Assembly (NCBI GenBank): GCA_949752735.1
Contig: OX457037.1
Span: forward strand, 62,050,686 to 62,114,685
Source: Lumbricus terrestris
Taxonomy: Eukaryota > Annelida > Clitellata > Crassiclitellata > Lumbricidae
Length of the DNA stretch: 64,000 bases
Reading direction: 5' to 3'
Translations under genes and position numbers: made by a program
Notes under the pieces: generated by a model
Database searches by the model: none
What the model saw: only the letters and a program-made list of their open reading frames with translations
Told to the model about the DNA's origin: nothing
Shown here: positions 10,694-21,525 of the stretch, one piece after another
How the letters are laid out: each line of letters starts with the position of its first letter
How positions within the stretch are numbered: position 1 is the stretch's first letter

Positions 10694-13339
10694 CTATTCT
10701 CGGCCCTCCCTGATTTCAGGATCCTTTTAATTGGAAAAATGGATCCTGAAATGTTAGTAAGGCCATACTCCAATTTTTACATCAAGGATTCAAATGCAAG
10801 AATTAAAAATATATGCAACGAACAGTCCTCAACGTAAGCATCAGAAAGTTCACATTTTAGCGTTAAATGTCAGTTCCAGCGAAAGAAACATTTATTATTA
10901 TTATAATTATATAGCTCCATCGCTAATAGTTCAGTGAAGCTCCAAAGCAATTCTATATATAGGTCTCCTTGAGTTTAGTTAAGCACAAAGTCCTCCACGG
11001 CAAGCATTGACTTAAGAACCCACGGGACAGCCACAAAAACCACTATAGACCTTCGTTACCTTTACAACAGGTCATCTGATTAATAGGCCACCCATGGCCT
11101 TTACTATCGAGACTTCTTTAGGCATTTCACTGTAGGCAAACGTCTACATTTAAAGACTCATCTAAGCAGTTAAACCTAAGTCTCTAATCCCATTAACAAC
11201 GGTACTATCATAGCAAATTACCTGAGACTACACACACAGCTTAAGTCTCCAAAGGCCAATGCTCATTATAACTATCCGTAGGCTCCCCATCAAAGCTTAC
11301 CGTAAGAGACCAAGCCTAACTTCAGCTTAATAAGCCGCTCCCTTCCCAACATCTTTCAGTAGGCCTACTTAATTATTAAAAATGCAACCGATTATGCACA
11401 GAATTAAAATAGGCCATTTAAACATAGGCTAACGTAACATATTATTGCAATTAACGTTACAAAACAGTCACATTGCATAATCGTAAAAATCCTAGGCCTA
11501 AAAGGATTATCATGATTTTAATATGAGATCTTAGTCTAAAGCACAAATCAACAGTTAGGCCACTTTAGTCTACTATAAATCCTTATGCATCATTGCATAG
11601 CATCAAGGCCTATTATCTTTCCTTCATTCTATCAGAGATGCAGCGGATACTAACGGGACCACCCACGCGCCTGGGAAACAACGATTGCTAATTAATCGCC
11701 GCTCTTTGATGCGTCGACTCCTGTGTCTCTATTCCCCCCCACGCAGTGCATCTACAGCGTGCGTCTGGCTGTGAGAATTAGGCAATTGAACATCCTCTCT
11801 ATACATGTGGGCCCATGTGCATCGTACGACAGAGGTCGCGTTGTCTCTGCACAAAGTGAAAATAATCCTAATTAAGCTCTTCTAAAAATTAGGATGAAAT
11901 CTATGCATTAAAACTGTATATTACAGTCCTATGCAACAAATCAAATATAAGGTTATATTTCCGCTGATTTCCTTACGTTCAAGCAATCAATAATCTGGCC
12001 ATCCAAAGTGACATTATATGCACTGATAAATCAGGGCCAAGGACGAGCGCGATCGCCTTTATTGTGTCGCCGTCGTTCTCCCCCCTCTCTCTACAATTGC
12101 AGCTGTAGAAGTCGTGGGAACGACCGGCAGTTATACTAACCCGGCCCAAAATTAGTCCATGCACAGCAAATTAGGCCTCAAAACTAGGTCAATCAACAAA
12201 ACTTAGCAAAACCTTTTAAAGCTAGAATTATCGATAAACCTTACATGGCACGTTTTGCCTATAGCTCAAATAGGAAATTGAACGGCCAGCCTTTTTCATT
12301 ATACACAAAAAGGATCCTAATTATTTTATGCCTAGTCCTAATAAATATTATTAGGCAACCAGTTTAGTCATAGTCTACACTGCAAAATTATAAGACCAAA
12401 TTATGCATCGCTACTATTAAAATTGTATCTCAAACTGCAACGCTGATGCAGACAGTACACGGGCTAATCATTCAAGTAGGCCTATTAAATCAAACTAAAT
12501 ATATTTATATCCTGCGTCTATCAACTGCAATCTAAATAATTCGTACTGCAACCAAAACATGTAGGCCTATGCAGGACTATTAATCAAAGAGCAGCTATGT
12601 ATATTAATTTCCCCGCTGTTAAACTCAAAACCTCGGTAATGCATTAAGGCGCTGAAGGACAATAAGGGACTATTATAGAACATTTATAGAGCGCCTCACT
12701 AAAGTTAATTAATAAGCATCCATACAATTATTATTATATATAAATATAGGCGTTGACAATAGTTACGCATATAAGAACTCTATACACGGAACTTAGAAGC
12801 CTTAAAATTTAGCTGTGCCAATCCTTTAAAATTATTTTTTAATTAATCATGTTATAGATGAAGCGGAATATAGGCCTAATGCAAATTTCCCCTCCGAGCA
12901 TTAACTCAGAAACATATAGGCCTACTATTTCACCGCAGGTCATAATATCACATAATCACATCATCATGGCTAATTCCACTGCAAGTCTAAGTTCAAGGTC
13001 ACATAATCGTCACCAATGGCCTTAACTAAAATAGGCAACCTTATATATACATCAACAGGTAAAACCAATATTTATATAGCGCAATGCAGGCAATGACAGT
13101 CCAGTTTTCTGTCTACAGCAGAGGCAATACTGAAATTGTCCATCGCTGGAATACAATGCAAGGCACTACAAATATTAATACTATGCAATACACAACATAC
13201 GATGTAAAAATTCAGTTATTTACACAGTAACACACACATGTAAAGCCTTCCACATGTAAAGTAAACGTATTCATCACAATCAAAATAAAACAGTGTTACA
13301 GATGCTTCTGCATTCATAATGGCCGCCATTAAGCGGTCA
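10694..13339 (-). other. Long non-coding 3' region of element B
   Basis: 2.6 kb between the pol stop codon and the 3' LTR. No env-like or other convincing ORF exists on either strand; the longest is about 61 codons. Unlike the GC-richer gag-pol, it is AT-rich and contains six TAGGCCTA octamers, so it looks like host intergenic DNA. Confidence 0.7.
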
Positions 13340-16300
13340 TTAGGAACAGTACCTGGCCGGCCTCTTGATGACGCGGCGGGGTCTCGCTAATTCCTCAGGA
13401 GCGTCGTTAGTATCCTCAGTCCCCGGAAACTCGATTGGTTCCTGCGGTTGTAGGTCGGGTTCGGTCCAACCTGACGGAGGTTCACCCAGGTACGGCTTTA
13501 ATTTGTCGACGTACACCAGCAGCGCTTGTGATCTGGCGGACTTCTGGATCCGGAACAAGACCGGACTCACTTGCTCCATGATACGGTAAGGACCACAGAA
13601 CCACTTAGCCCATTTATCCTTGATCCGAGTGTACTTCCGGGGATAGTAATAGTACACCCACTGTCCTTTCGTGAACGACGGCTTTTTGACTCGTAGATCA
13701 TACCGGAAAGCACGGCGGACGGCCTGTTTTTGCATGCATTCCCGAGCCAACTGGAACACGTCTCGCATTTCCTCCGTTCTTTTCTGGATGTAATCGTTCA
13801 CCGACAGCTGGGCATTGTTCTGGTTACAATCCCCAAGTACCAGATCGATTGGGAGGCACGTCTCTCTTCCAAGGAAAAGTTTGTTCGGCGTGAACCCCGT
13901 GCTTTCGTGTTGACTGGCCCGGTACGCTCCCATAATCCAGGGCAGGTGAATGTCCCAGTCTTTCTGATTCTGTGCGACGACTTTGCCGAGCATGGAATTT
14001 AGGGTTCGATGTAGACGTTCCACCGTTCCATTCGTGCTCGGTTTATAAGGTGACGTCCTGATTTTGTCAATTTGCATCAAGCGGCATAGATCTCGGAACA
14101 AGGCGGCCTCGAAACAGGGGCCCTGGTCGGTCAGGAGCTGTTTAGGGCAGCCGAATCTAGGAATCCACTGGTCCATCAACATCCGGGCCACGGTCGCGGC
14201 TTCCTGGTTGCGAATAGGGTAGGCCTCCGCCCAACGGCTGTAATGATCAATCACGGTCATGATATAATGATATCCACGACTGGATACTGGATGTGGTCCA
14301 GTTATGTCGACGCCGAGACATTCCATTGGTTCTCCGACGGCCATATTCTGTAATTGTCCTTGCCTGGGTGGTTTCCCTCTGATGTACCGGGCGCAGCTGT
14401 CACAGCGCTTCAATTGCTGGTATACTTGTTCTCCCCAGCCCGGCCAATAGGCTCGCTGTCGTACTTGTGCCGCGGTTCGTCGGACCCCCAAATGCCCTCC
14501 GGACATCCCTTCTTGTGCAAGACAGATAATGCTTTCTCGCCGTCCGACGGGAGGTATTAACTGGTAGCGAACAGTCTCACCATCAGAGTTCAACCAAGCT
14601 CGATGCAATAGTCCATTTCTGACAGTTAACTGAGGCCATTGATGAATCAACGTCTTAGTCATGGCACTACAACTCCGTATCTCCTCCCCGGTTGGCATCT
14701 CGGTTGATTTCGTCATCCATTGCAAAATCCAGTTTAGATCCGGATCTTGCCGTTGTTCTTCTGCTAAGACCACCGGATCCCAATCCGTCATTTCAGTCGA
14801 GGCAGGCTGAGATGGTAGGCGTCGTTCTTGGATGACGTTGACTTGGTTTGGCCTTCGAGACAGCGCATCAGCATTTTGGTGCGCGGCACCGGACCGATGT
14901 TGTATGTCAAATTCAAATTCCTCCATGACTGAGAGCCACCGTGCCTGCTGTCCAATAGGCAATGGTGTCTTGCGGAGCCATTGGAGCGCTGAGTGGTCCG
15001 TTCGTAGGATAAATTTCCGTCCAAGAAGATATGGTCTGAACGCTTTGAGAAAGTTGATTACCGCCAGCAATTCCCTCCTTGTCACGTCATAATTTTGTTC
15101 CGCCACAGAACACACTCTGCTCCCGTAACAGATGACCCTTTCTTGCGATTCCTGCATCTGAGATAAGACCGCCCCAATGGACTCCCCGGATGCATCCGTA
15201 TCCAGTATGTACATCCCAGTATCGTTGGGAAGCGCCAAGATGGGGGATTCTGTTAAGCAGTTCTTTAGCTTTTGGAACGCGTTTTCACATGGACCAGACC
15301 AGTCAAACTTGTATCCCTTCTTAGTCATTTGGTGCAGTGGCCGGGCTATTTGAGTGAAACTCGGTACGAACTTGCGATAGTAGGAACATAAACCCAGAAA
15401 TGCTCGAACATCCTTGACTTTCCGCGGCGCGGGCCAGTCACGGACGGCTTGAATCTTTTCCGGGTCTGTAGTTACTCCGTGTTCGCTGACCACGTGACCT
15501 AGGAACAACACCTTTTTCTGTAGTAGTTTGCACTTGGATGGCTTCAGTTTTAGATTAACTCCCTCCAGGCGAACGAGAACTTGCTCCAATCGAATCAAAT
15601 GGGTTTCCAGATCGCTGGCGAAGACGATGATATCGTCAAGATAGATTAAACAGATCTCGAAGTTTAACCCCGCCATGACCAGATTCATCATCCGGCCAAA
15701 CGAAGCCGGAGAATTGCAGAGCCCGAACGGAAGTACTTTGAATTGAAAACTTCCGCGTCGGGTGACGAAGGCAGTCTTGTGTTTATCCCTTGGATGAACA
15801 GCCAACTGATGATAACCGGCCCGGAGATCGAAGGTACTGAACCATTTCGCTTCGCCGAGGGCGTCCAGGCTCTCGCTGATCAGCGGAAGCGGGTAGGCGT
15901 CCTTGCGCGTCTTGGCGTTCACCGCTCTATAGTCGACACAAAAGCGAGGGGTCCCGTCTCGTTTCTGGACCATGACAACGTTGCTTGCCCAAGGCGACAG
16001 TGACGGTTCGATCAGTCCTTGATCCAACATAGCCTGCACTTGTTCGTCTATGACAGGGAGTAGCGAAAGCGGTTGTCGTCGCAGCGGCTGACGAACGGGT
16101 GTTTCGCTACCCGTGTCGATCTCATGTCGTAGAATGTCGGTGAATCCCAGATCCCATTCACCAAGAGAAAAGGCGGCGCGACGATCCATCAGGATTTCAC
16201 GTAGTCTCTGTTGTACCTCAAGGGGAACGTCTTCAGCGATGTTCGACCATAACGGCCTCAGAATTACCTCTGCATCTTGTGAGTTGACATGGTCCTTGTC

Positions 16301-19300
16301 TTCCCTCACCATGGCGCAGCCTGCAGCGGGCTTGCTGTCCTGGTCAGCTCCGGCTACTGTCACTTCTTCCAGGGCACATTGCATTCCTTTCGACAATTTA
16401 ATCATCTTGTGGGTCGGATTCAACACTCTGATTGTCAGGTCGATCGCCCGTTCCGGTAGAAGCGTTCCGGCGATTACGAGTCCAGATGCCAACACGTGTG
16501 GTGGCGTCGCCCATTGAGTTTTGGTCGGTCTCAGGTCTGGAAGTATGGCATACACCTCGACGTCCACTTCCGACAGTGCGGGAACATTCACGTGCTGCGC
16601 GGCGGCTATCCTTCGACAAATTCCCCTCCGGTCTTGACTTACCAAAGGAAATGAGCGGCCTTGTAGTACTATCGTTTTATCCGGAATGCTTAGATGAGCC
16701 CGTTGTTCTGTCAACCACCCGAGTCCAAGAATCAACTCACTGACTTGAGCCGTTACTAAACAGGGAACATCGAACTTGCAGTCGGCTGCACGACATCGAA
16801 GGACTGTCTCTCCAAGTACCTCTATAGCTGTACCATTTGCCGCGGTTAGCAGTTGTTTCGACGCCGTCATATTTTTCCGTCTCACCAGGGATGCAGGTAC
16901 CAGTGACATTTCGCTTCCGGTATCTACCAAGGCCAACACGTCCTTACCATGGATCTTCAGAGCCAAATACGCATTCGTGCTGCCTTGTACATGGTAAACA
17001 TTTGCCGGTCCATTCAGAACCTCATTGGCTTCTGCTTCGGCCGCTTGTCGCTGGGGCCAATTGCGCACCAGGTGGTCGGTTGCTGAACACTCATAGCATC
17101 GCCGCACATCAGTTCTTGCTTCCGTTTCCATCTCCATACGTGGTCGACGCCTACAGTTCGCGCTAAAATGTCCGAACTGATGACACAGGTAACATCGCGG
17201 AGCTCCCTGTCCATAACCTCCATTGTTGTTCGATCCTTCATTTCTAGCTGATTCATTCTGACCTCTTCCGGGTCCACGATTGTTGTATCTGGGTTGTGGC
17301 GCCGACACTGGTTGTCGCTCCTTCTTCTCTAGTCGCTCCACTTGTCTCCTCATTTGCTCCATCCGCCGTTCCAGATCCTTTACTTTCGACTCTTCTTCCT
17401 GTTCTTTAATTGCGTTGACACGGCCGTGTCGTCGGTCTTGTTGTTCATGGCCGCCGGCCTCTGCTTTCTGATAGCCGTCCAATCGCATTGCCACCTTGTA
17501 TGCTTCGTCGAGGGATCTCGGTTCTCGCTCTCGGATTTTCAGAGCAAGCGTTCTATCTCTCAGGGCATCCAGGAATGCCCGAACAGCAATTGCTTCGCTG
17601 TGAGCCGTCGAGGAACCCGGATAGGCTCGCGTGGAGAGACGTCGGATGTCGTCCACCAGGACGCCCATATCCTCGTCGACTTTCTGTTTCCTGGTGCTTA
17701 GCTGCGTTTGGAACAGGGCTTGTTGTTCAGCGTTGCCGTATCGTTCACGAAGTCGCTGGACCAAAGCCGTCCAAGTGTCCAGGCTATCTGCGTTCGACTC
17801 GCTCAGCAAATGAGTCGCCGGTTCAACCAATGAGACTACTAATTGGTTCAATCTCTCCTCGTCCGTCCATCTGTTATTCCTGGCGCACACGGAGAATTTT
17901 CGTAAGAATGTTTCAACGTCCGTCTTTCCGCTAAAAGACCCGAGTTTCAGGAATTGCGTTGGCTTAGGAGGAGAAGTCGATGACTGTTTAACCTCGCCCT
18001 CTTTAGCTGTTGCAGACGCGGTCGGTTCAAGTTCCTTGACTGTTCCCTTTGAACTGATCGACGGTAGCTCCCAGTCGCCGGTCGTTTGCGTTGCGACGGT
18101 GGTCGTCGGGACAATTTTGATAGGACCGACCGAAACGTTGGTAGCCGCCAGTGCTTTCGTTTCACCAACCGCAGACGTCGCTTTATTATCGGCCGTCGTT
18201 TCATTTCTCTCCAGAGGTGTCGACTTCATTACCGCCTGACATCGCGGTAGTTCGGCATCACGGCTAAATCCGAAGCTTTGCGCGCCGAGGCATGAACTCA
18301 TCCTCGTCGATTCCACGACCGTTGGCCACCGAGGAAAGACGGCGTCGCTTGGTCGAAGCGGGTCGAGACAGCGAAGCGGGTCAACCCAAACCCGGCTGTC
18401 GCTGCTACCGTAGAAAGCGCTCGGAGTGTAGGTCGGAGCATACCTCCACGGCATGTTTGAATGGTCGGGACGAGCGTATGGTTGCATCCAGTCGACCGTT
18501 GCCATCGCCGCTGGTCCAGGAGGAAGGTCGGGTCGAGCGTAGTCTCGGCCAACCATGGTCGAAGTTGCACGACCGTCGAGGACGCAGTCAGGCATTGACT
18601 GATAGGTCGGCATTACCGACGCTGGTTGTGTAAAGTCGACCCGACTCGGTGCCATTTCCACTCTTTGTTGATCGACATGTGCGAGCGACGCTTGCATTCT
18701 CCATTGTGGATCCGGTCGAGGATACTCGACGAGAGGAAGGGACGAAGAGGCCAAAGGGACTGGGTTGACCTTATCACCCCCCTCCCGTGACAATTTATTA
18801 GCGATCGGTTTATTCATATCCAAATTTCTAAACTCCGGTTGCTGTGCTGCATGCATTCTGTTATCAATTATTTTAACAGTTTTAGGTCTAAATTCCATTA
18901 TTTTGCTGATTTCAATGTCTACACTACCATCATCAGACATTATTTCCACATTATCAGCAAATTCCCTTTCCTTCCCTCTTTCAAAAGACATTGCCATTTC
19001 GCCTGTTCTAGCATAGTCAGTTTCCTCTTCTAACCTATCATCACCAAAATCTCTAGAACTAATTTGACCCCACTGGCTGGGACCAATTGTAACGCCCGCC
19101 CCTACCGGCATCCCCGGAGTCGCCACTTCCGGATCCTCGCCTGATGGGACCGCGTGCTGCTGTGGACGAGCTCTAGAGATAGAGGGAGGACAGGAGGAGG
19201 TGACTTCAGGGTTCGAATCCCAACCCAGGAAAGGCGGCCAGTCTTTTCGACTACCGTACTCCCTATATGAAATTGGCGGCCTACCAGCCAATCTATCACT

Positions 19301-19780
19301 TCTCCGCAATATACCAGGTTGCGTGAAATCTTTAGGCCTAGCACCCAAAGTTTCCTCCAGGCCGATGGTCGAGTGGTATGGCGCGTCCGCAGTGGTAATA
19401 GCGGTGAGGTAACCAGGGTTCAAATCCACAGCAGGCTTGGGTACCGGCGACGCCTCTAGCCTTTCCAATCGTGATACAACTTCCGTCAGCGCTTCCCTGA
19501 CATTATCTCTTACAGCCGAGATCTCCTCTCTTACATTTGATTGCACCGCCAAGACATTGAATTCTACCGTGGAAATCGCCTCTTGCGTGTCCCTGGCATT
19601 CAGTTGCAAAGACGACTGTATAGAAGTCATAGCATCATGAGTAGACCTAGCATTAGTTTGTATTGCCTCGAGCAATATCTCCATAGAGGAAGGGGGCCTA
19701 GAAGGCTGAGCGGGAGTGACTGGCCTAGACTCCTCCATAGCGCTATAGAAATGACTCCTATCTTTATAGCTCACAGTCAA
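13340..19780 (-). CDS. Element B Gag-Pol polyprotein (single ORF)
   Basis: The ORF has 2146 codons with no frameshift or internal stop. Residues 1-231 are encoded by the LTR and include a heptad-like coiled coil (about 50-110). Zinc knuckle 1 (CYLCHQFGHFSANC) is near 861. A second, near 892, has lost its last cysteine (CYECSATDHLVRNW). Protease active site LVDTGSE is near 950. RT carries FDLRAGYHQL and YLDD (near 1377). RNase H begins at YILDTDASG near 1525. The integrase HHCC finger spans about 1755-1797, and the core has catalytic D (VDITGP, ~1820), D (LTDQG, ~1882) and E (TVERLH, ~1919) with D-X35-E spacing. It provides the virion, cleavage, copying and integration functions. A downstream ATG could be the real start, but the LTR part looks coding. 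Confidence 0.92.
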   Translation of the reverse strand: MTVSYKDRSHFYSAMEESRPVTPAQPSRPPSSMEILLEAIQTNARSTHDAMTSIQSSLQLNARDTQEAISTVEFNVLAVQSNVREEISAVRDNVREALTEVVSRLERLEASPVPKPAVDLNPGYLTAITTADAPYHSTIGLEETLGARPKDFTQPGILRRSDRLAGRPPISYREYGSRKDWPPFLGWDSNPEVTSSCPPSISRARPQQHAVPSGEDPEVATPGMPVGAGVTIGPSQWGQISSRDFGDDRLEEETDYARTGEMAMSFERGKEREFADNVEIMSDDGSVDIEISKIMEFRPKTVKIIDNRMHAAQQPEFRNLDMNKPIANKLSREGGDKVNPVPLASSSLPLVEYPRPDPQWRMQASLAHVDQQRVEMAPSRVDFTQPASVMPTYQSMPDCVLDGRATSTMVGRDYARPDLPPGPAAMATVDWMQPYARPDHSNMPWRYAPTYTPSAFYGSSDSRVWVDPLRCLDPLRPSDAVFPRWPTVVESTRMSSCLGAQSFGFSRDAELPRCQAVMKSTPLERNETTADNKATSAVGETKALAATNVSVGPIKIVPTTTVATQTTGDWELPSISSKGTVKELEPTASATAKEGEVKQSSTSPPKPTQFLKLGSFSGKTDVETFLRKFSVCARNNRWTDEERLNQLVVSLVEPATHLLSESNADSLDTWTALVQRLRERYGNAEQQALFQTQLSTRKQKVDEDMGVLVDDIRRLSTRAYPGSSTAHSEAIAVRAFLDALRDRTLALKIREREPRSLDEAYKVAMRLDGYQKAEAGGHEQQDRRHGRVNAIKEQEEESKVKDLERRMEQMRRQVERLEKKERQPVSAPQPRYNNRGPGRGQNESARNEGSNNNGGYGQGAPRCYLCHQFGHFSANCRRRPRMEMETEARTDVRRCYECSATDHLVRNWPQRQAAEAEANEVLNGPANVYHVQGSTNAYLALKIHGKDVLALVDTGSEMSLVPASLVRRKNMTASKQLLTAANGTAIEVLGETVLRCRAADCKFDVPCLVTAQVSELILGLGWLTEQRAHLSIPDKTIVLQGRSFPLVSQDRRGICRRIAAAQHVNVPALSEVDVEVYAILPDLRPTKTQWATPPHVLASGLVIAGTLLPERAIDLTIRVLNPTHKMIKLSKGMQCALEEVTVAGADQDSKPAAGCAMVREDKDHVNSQDAEVILRPLWSNIAEDVPLEVQQRLREILMDRRAAFSLGEWDLGFTDILRHEIDTGSETPVRQPLRRQPLSLLPVIDEQVQAMLDQGLIEPSLSPWASNVVMVQKRDGTPRFCVDYRAVNAKTRKDAYPLPLISESLDALGEAKWFSTFDLRAGYHQLAVHPRDKHKTAFVTRRGSFQFKVLPFGLCNSPASFGRMMNLVMAGLNFEICLIYLDDIIVFASDLETHLIRLEQVLVRLEGVNLKLKPSKCKLLQKKVLFLGHVVSEHGVTTDPEKIQAVRDWPAPRKVKDVRAFLGLCSYYRKFVPSFTQIARPLHQMTKKGYKFDWSGPCENAFQKLKNCLTESPILALPNDTGMYILDTDASGESIGAVLSQMQESQERVICYGSRVCSVAEQNYDVTRRELLAVINFLKAFRPYLLGRKFILRTDHSALQWLRKTPLPIGQQARWLSVMEEFEFDIQHRSGAAHQNADALSRRPNQVNVIQERRLPSQPASTEMTDWDPVVLAEEQRQDPDLNWILQWMTKSTEMPTGEEIRSCSAMTKTLIHQWPQLTVRNGLLHRAWLNSDGETVRYQLIPPVGRRESIICLAQEGMSGGHLGVRRTAAQVRQRAYWPGWGEQVYQQLKRCDSCARYIRGKPPRQGQLQNMAVGEPMECLGVDITGPHPVSSRGYHYIMTVIDHYSRWAEAYPIRNQEAATVARMLMDQWIPRFGCPKQLLTDQGPCFEAALFRDLCRLMQIDKIRTSPYKPSTNGTVERLHRTLNSMLGKVVAQNQKDWDIHLPWIMGAYRASQHESTGFTPNKLFLGRETCLPIDLVLGDCNQNNAQLSVNDYIQKRTEEMRDVFQLARECMQKQAVRRAFRYDLRVKKPSFTKGQWVYYYYPRKYTRIKDKWAKWFCGPYRIMEQVSPVLFRIQKSARSQALLVYVDKLKPYLGEPPSGWTEPDLQPQEPIEFPGTEDTNDAPEELARPRRVIKRPARYCS
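19065..19085 (-). other. Putative primer-binding site of element B
   Basis: On the minus strand, two bases after the LTR end, TGGTCCCAGCCAGTGGGGTC follows. It starts with TGG as required and lies inside the gag reading frame. The tRNA was not identified. Confidence 0.5.
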
Positions 19781-21389
19781 TATCGCTAGCAGTGAACGAA
19801 GTAGTTATTCTTATTAACAAATCAAGCATTCAATCCACATCCGTCACATTCAAAGCCATCAATAATCAAAGTCAGAAGTTTAGTTAATATTTCTTATTAT
19901 TCCCAATCAATTGAATCTTCAATTGACATCAATTATGTTCAAAGCAATCAAACATCAAAGTCAGTAAGTTTAATTATCAGTTCCTATCCTTTGTAAAATC
20001 AAATGCAACAATTCAATGCAAACACCTATCAACCGGAGTATGCCTAAATTAAATCCCGATTGACTCTCAAGTCCCACAGCCAATTTCAGTTCAGCCCAAA
20101 ATATCTAAATAACCGATCGTATTAATTCCCCAATAAAGCGTACCTTATGTCCGAAGACAAGGGACAAAGCCGATCGTGTGCGAAGAACAGCGACGAAGAC
20201 GATATCCAAGATGCGACGAAACACACAGAAAGGCGTCGAGTTTGAAACGCCCGAAAAGATCAGCTAAATCCGATGCTGATTTCTCGCAATGAACATCAAT
20301 TTCGGCTATGTATCCAAGCCGTTTGAGAAAGACGCACTTAGGCAAATAATACGAACAAACGCTTCGCAACACAATTCCGAAGAACGAGAGCAGAGCGCTG
20401 ACGATTCGAAGCCCACGATAAATCACTCCATGTGACAGGGCGAAGAGAGGCCTTGAATTAGTAATCCAGGAATATATCCGAAGCGAGAGCGAAGACAAAA
20501 CTTGCAGCGACGCTGATGTATTTCTCGCAACAAACAAACTCTTTTATTTAATCGACTCCATGTCGAGAGAGAATGAATCGCCGACAGAATCCGTGTATGC
20601 GCAACTAGTGCAAGCAGGCGCTTATCCTGGCCATGCTTCACCAACTTGATCGAGCCTAAAACTACCAACCGCCGCAATACATCCGACCGCCCTGAGATCC
20701 TGTGCGCAACTGAGCCTCTCAACGTTGCGCTGCTCTTTTATTACTGCCTGACAAGGAGAGCGTCCCCCTTTCTGCGCATGACCAGCAAGCGAGCCGCGCG
20801 CGCAAACCCAGCAGCAACGCAGCTGTTTCAAGGCGGCAAGAATTAGCTGCCAGCTGCGTCCTCTCCTGTGTATCTCCGCGTCTGTCTATAGCTCACTGTC
20901 TTTCTCCTTCTGAAAAGCGCGATCTGCCGTCAGTCACGTAGGCATAAAATGCACCAGTTCAACCTTGAGAAAACGCACGTACACAGACCCACACGCCAAC
21001 GGTGTTTCCTTCTCAATCCGTGTCCCTGCCTGTGCTTGTCTGGCTGGCTGTATTCCTCGCTCACTCTGATCGTCAGACCACCTCAGAGAGCGTGCGAAAG
21101 TTTAATTACCCTCATCGACTGCAAGCGGCGCGGCCTTTGAAGACAGCGACCGACGATCGCTGAGAGCGTGTGAACATATACCAATTAATGAAACAGCAAC
21201 GACTGCTGCCTGCGTCAGCGGTCGCTGTGACCCGTGTCAAGCGCAAATCAACATTAAAATATAGGTCACACAAGGCAGCTCAAAAATACAGAAATAAAAC
21301 AAATATATCAGATCCCTGAAACCCCATAATCGATCAAAAATTAAATAAAATAATATTAGCGACCCGTAGCGTAGTTATACGTCGGTACA
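19088..21389 (-). repeat. 5' LTR of element B
   Basis: 2302 bp, the upstream LTR in the direction of transcription. The gag ATG is at 19780, leaving about 1.6 kb of LTR upstream for promoter and leader. The remaining 693 bases are open and in frame with the rest of gag. Confidence 0.92.
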
Positions 21390-21525
21390 GTACTTCATGT
21401 CAGCTTTGGGTAACGTTAACCTACTTCTTGTCAGACTGCTCTGTTATTGAATAAATCGATGTATTTTACATTACGGACCTGAGTATTACTCATCATCTTC
21501 TAGACTAGAGCAAGTGAACCCAACA
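21390..21525 (+). repeat. 3' LTR of element A, second part
   Basis: Begins with the duplicated GTAC and continues the LTR from where it broke at 8391. It includes the AATAAA signal and the terminal CCAACA. The host target repeat ACCT follows. Confidence 0.92.

Larger units (their letters stand above)
8392..21389 (-). mobile_element. Element B: complete Ty3/gypsy LTR retrotransposon nested in the LTR of A
   Basis: It is bounded by two 2302-bp direct LTRs (offset 10696 bp, no difference found by eye) and flanked by a GTAC duplication (8388-8391 and 21390-21393). Read on the minus strand the order is 5' LTR, gag-pol ORF beginning inside that LTR, 2.6 kb without coding, a purine tract and the 3' LTR. 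Protease, RT, RNase H and integrase all retain recognisable active-site motifs and the ORF is uninterrupted, so it may still be active. RT-before-integrase order places it in the ordinary Ty3/gypsy arrangement, unlike element A. Confidence 0.93.
2729..21525 (+). mobile_element. Element A: Gmr1-like Ty3/gypsy LTR retrotransposon lacking RT, split by element B
   Basis: The element is bounded by 448-bp LTRs (2729-3176, and 8076-8391 joined to 21394-21525) that begin TGTGAG, end CCAACA and show no difference by eye. The 4-bp target duplication is ACCT (2725-2728 and 21526-21529). A primer-binding site, one long ORF and a G-rich polypurine tract before the 3' LTR are all present. The ORF has gag, zinc knuckle, protease and the integrase zinc-binding domain, then departs from the family. 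No RT or RNase H exists anywhere in the element. Identical LTRs mean recent insertion, so the enzymes were presumably supplied in trans. Element B interrupts the 3' LTR. Confidence 0.88.

Noticed and set aside
10694..13339. Envelope gene of element B
   Set aside because: No ORF longer than about 61 codons exists on either strand, so nothing supports an env.
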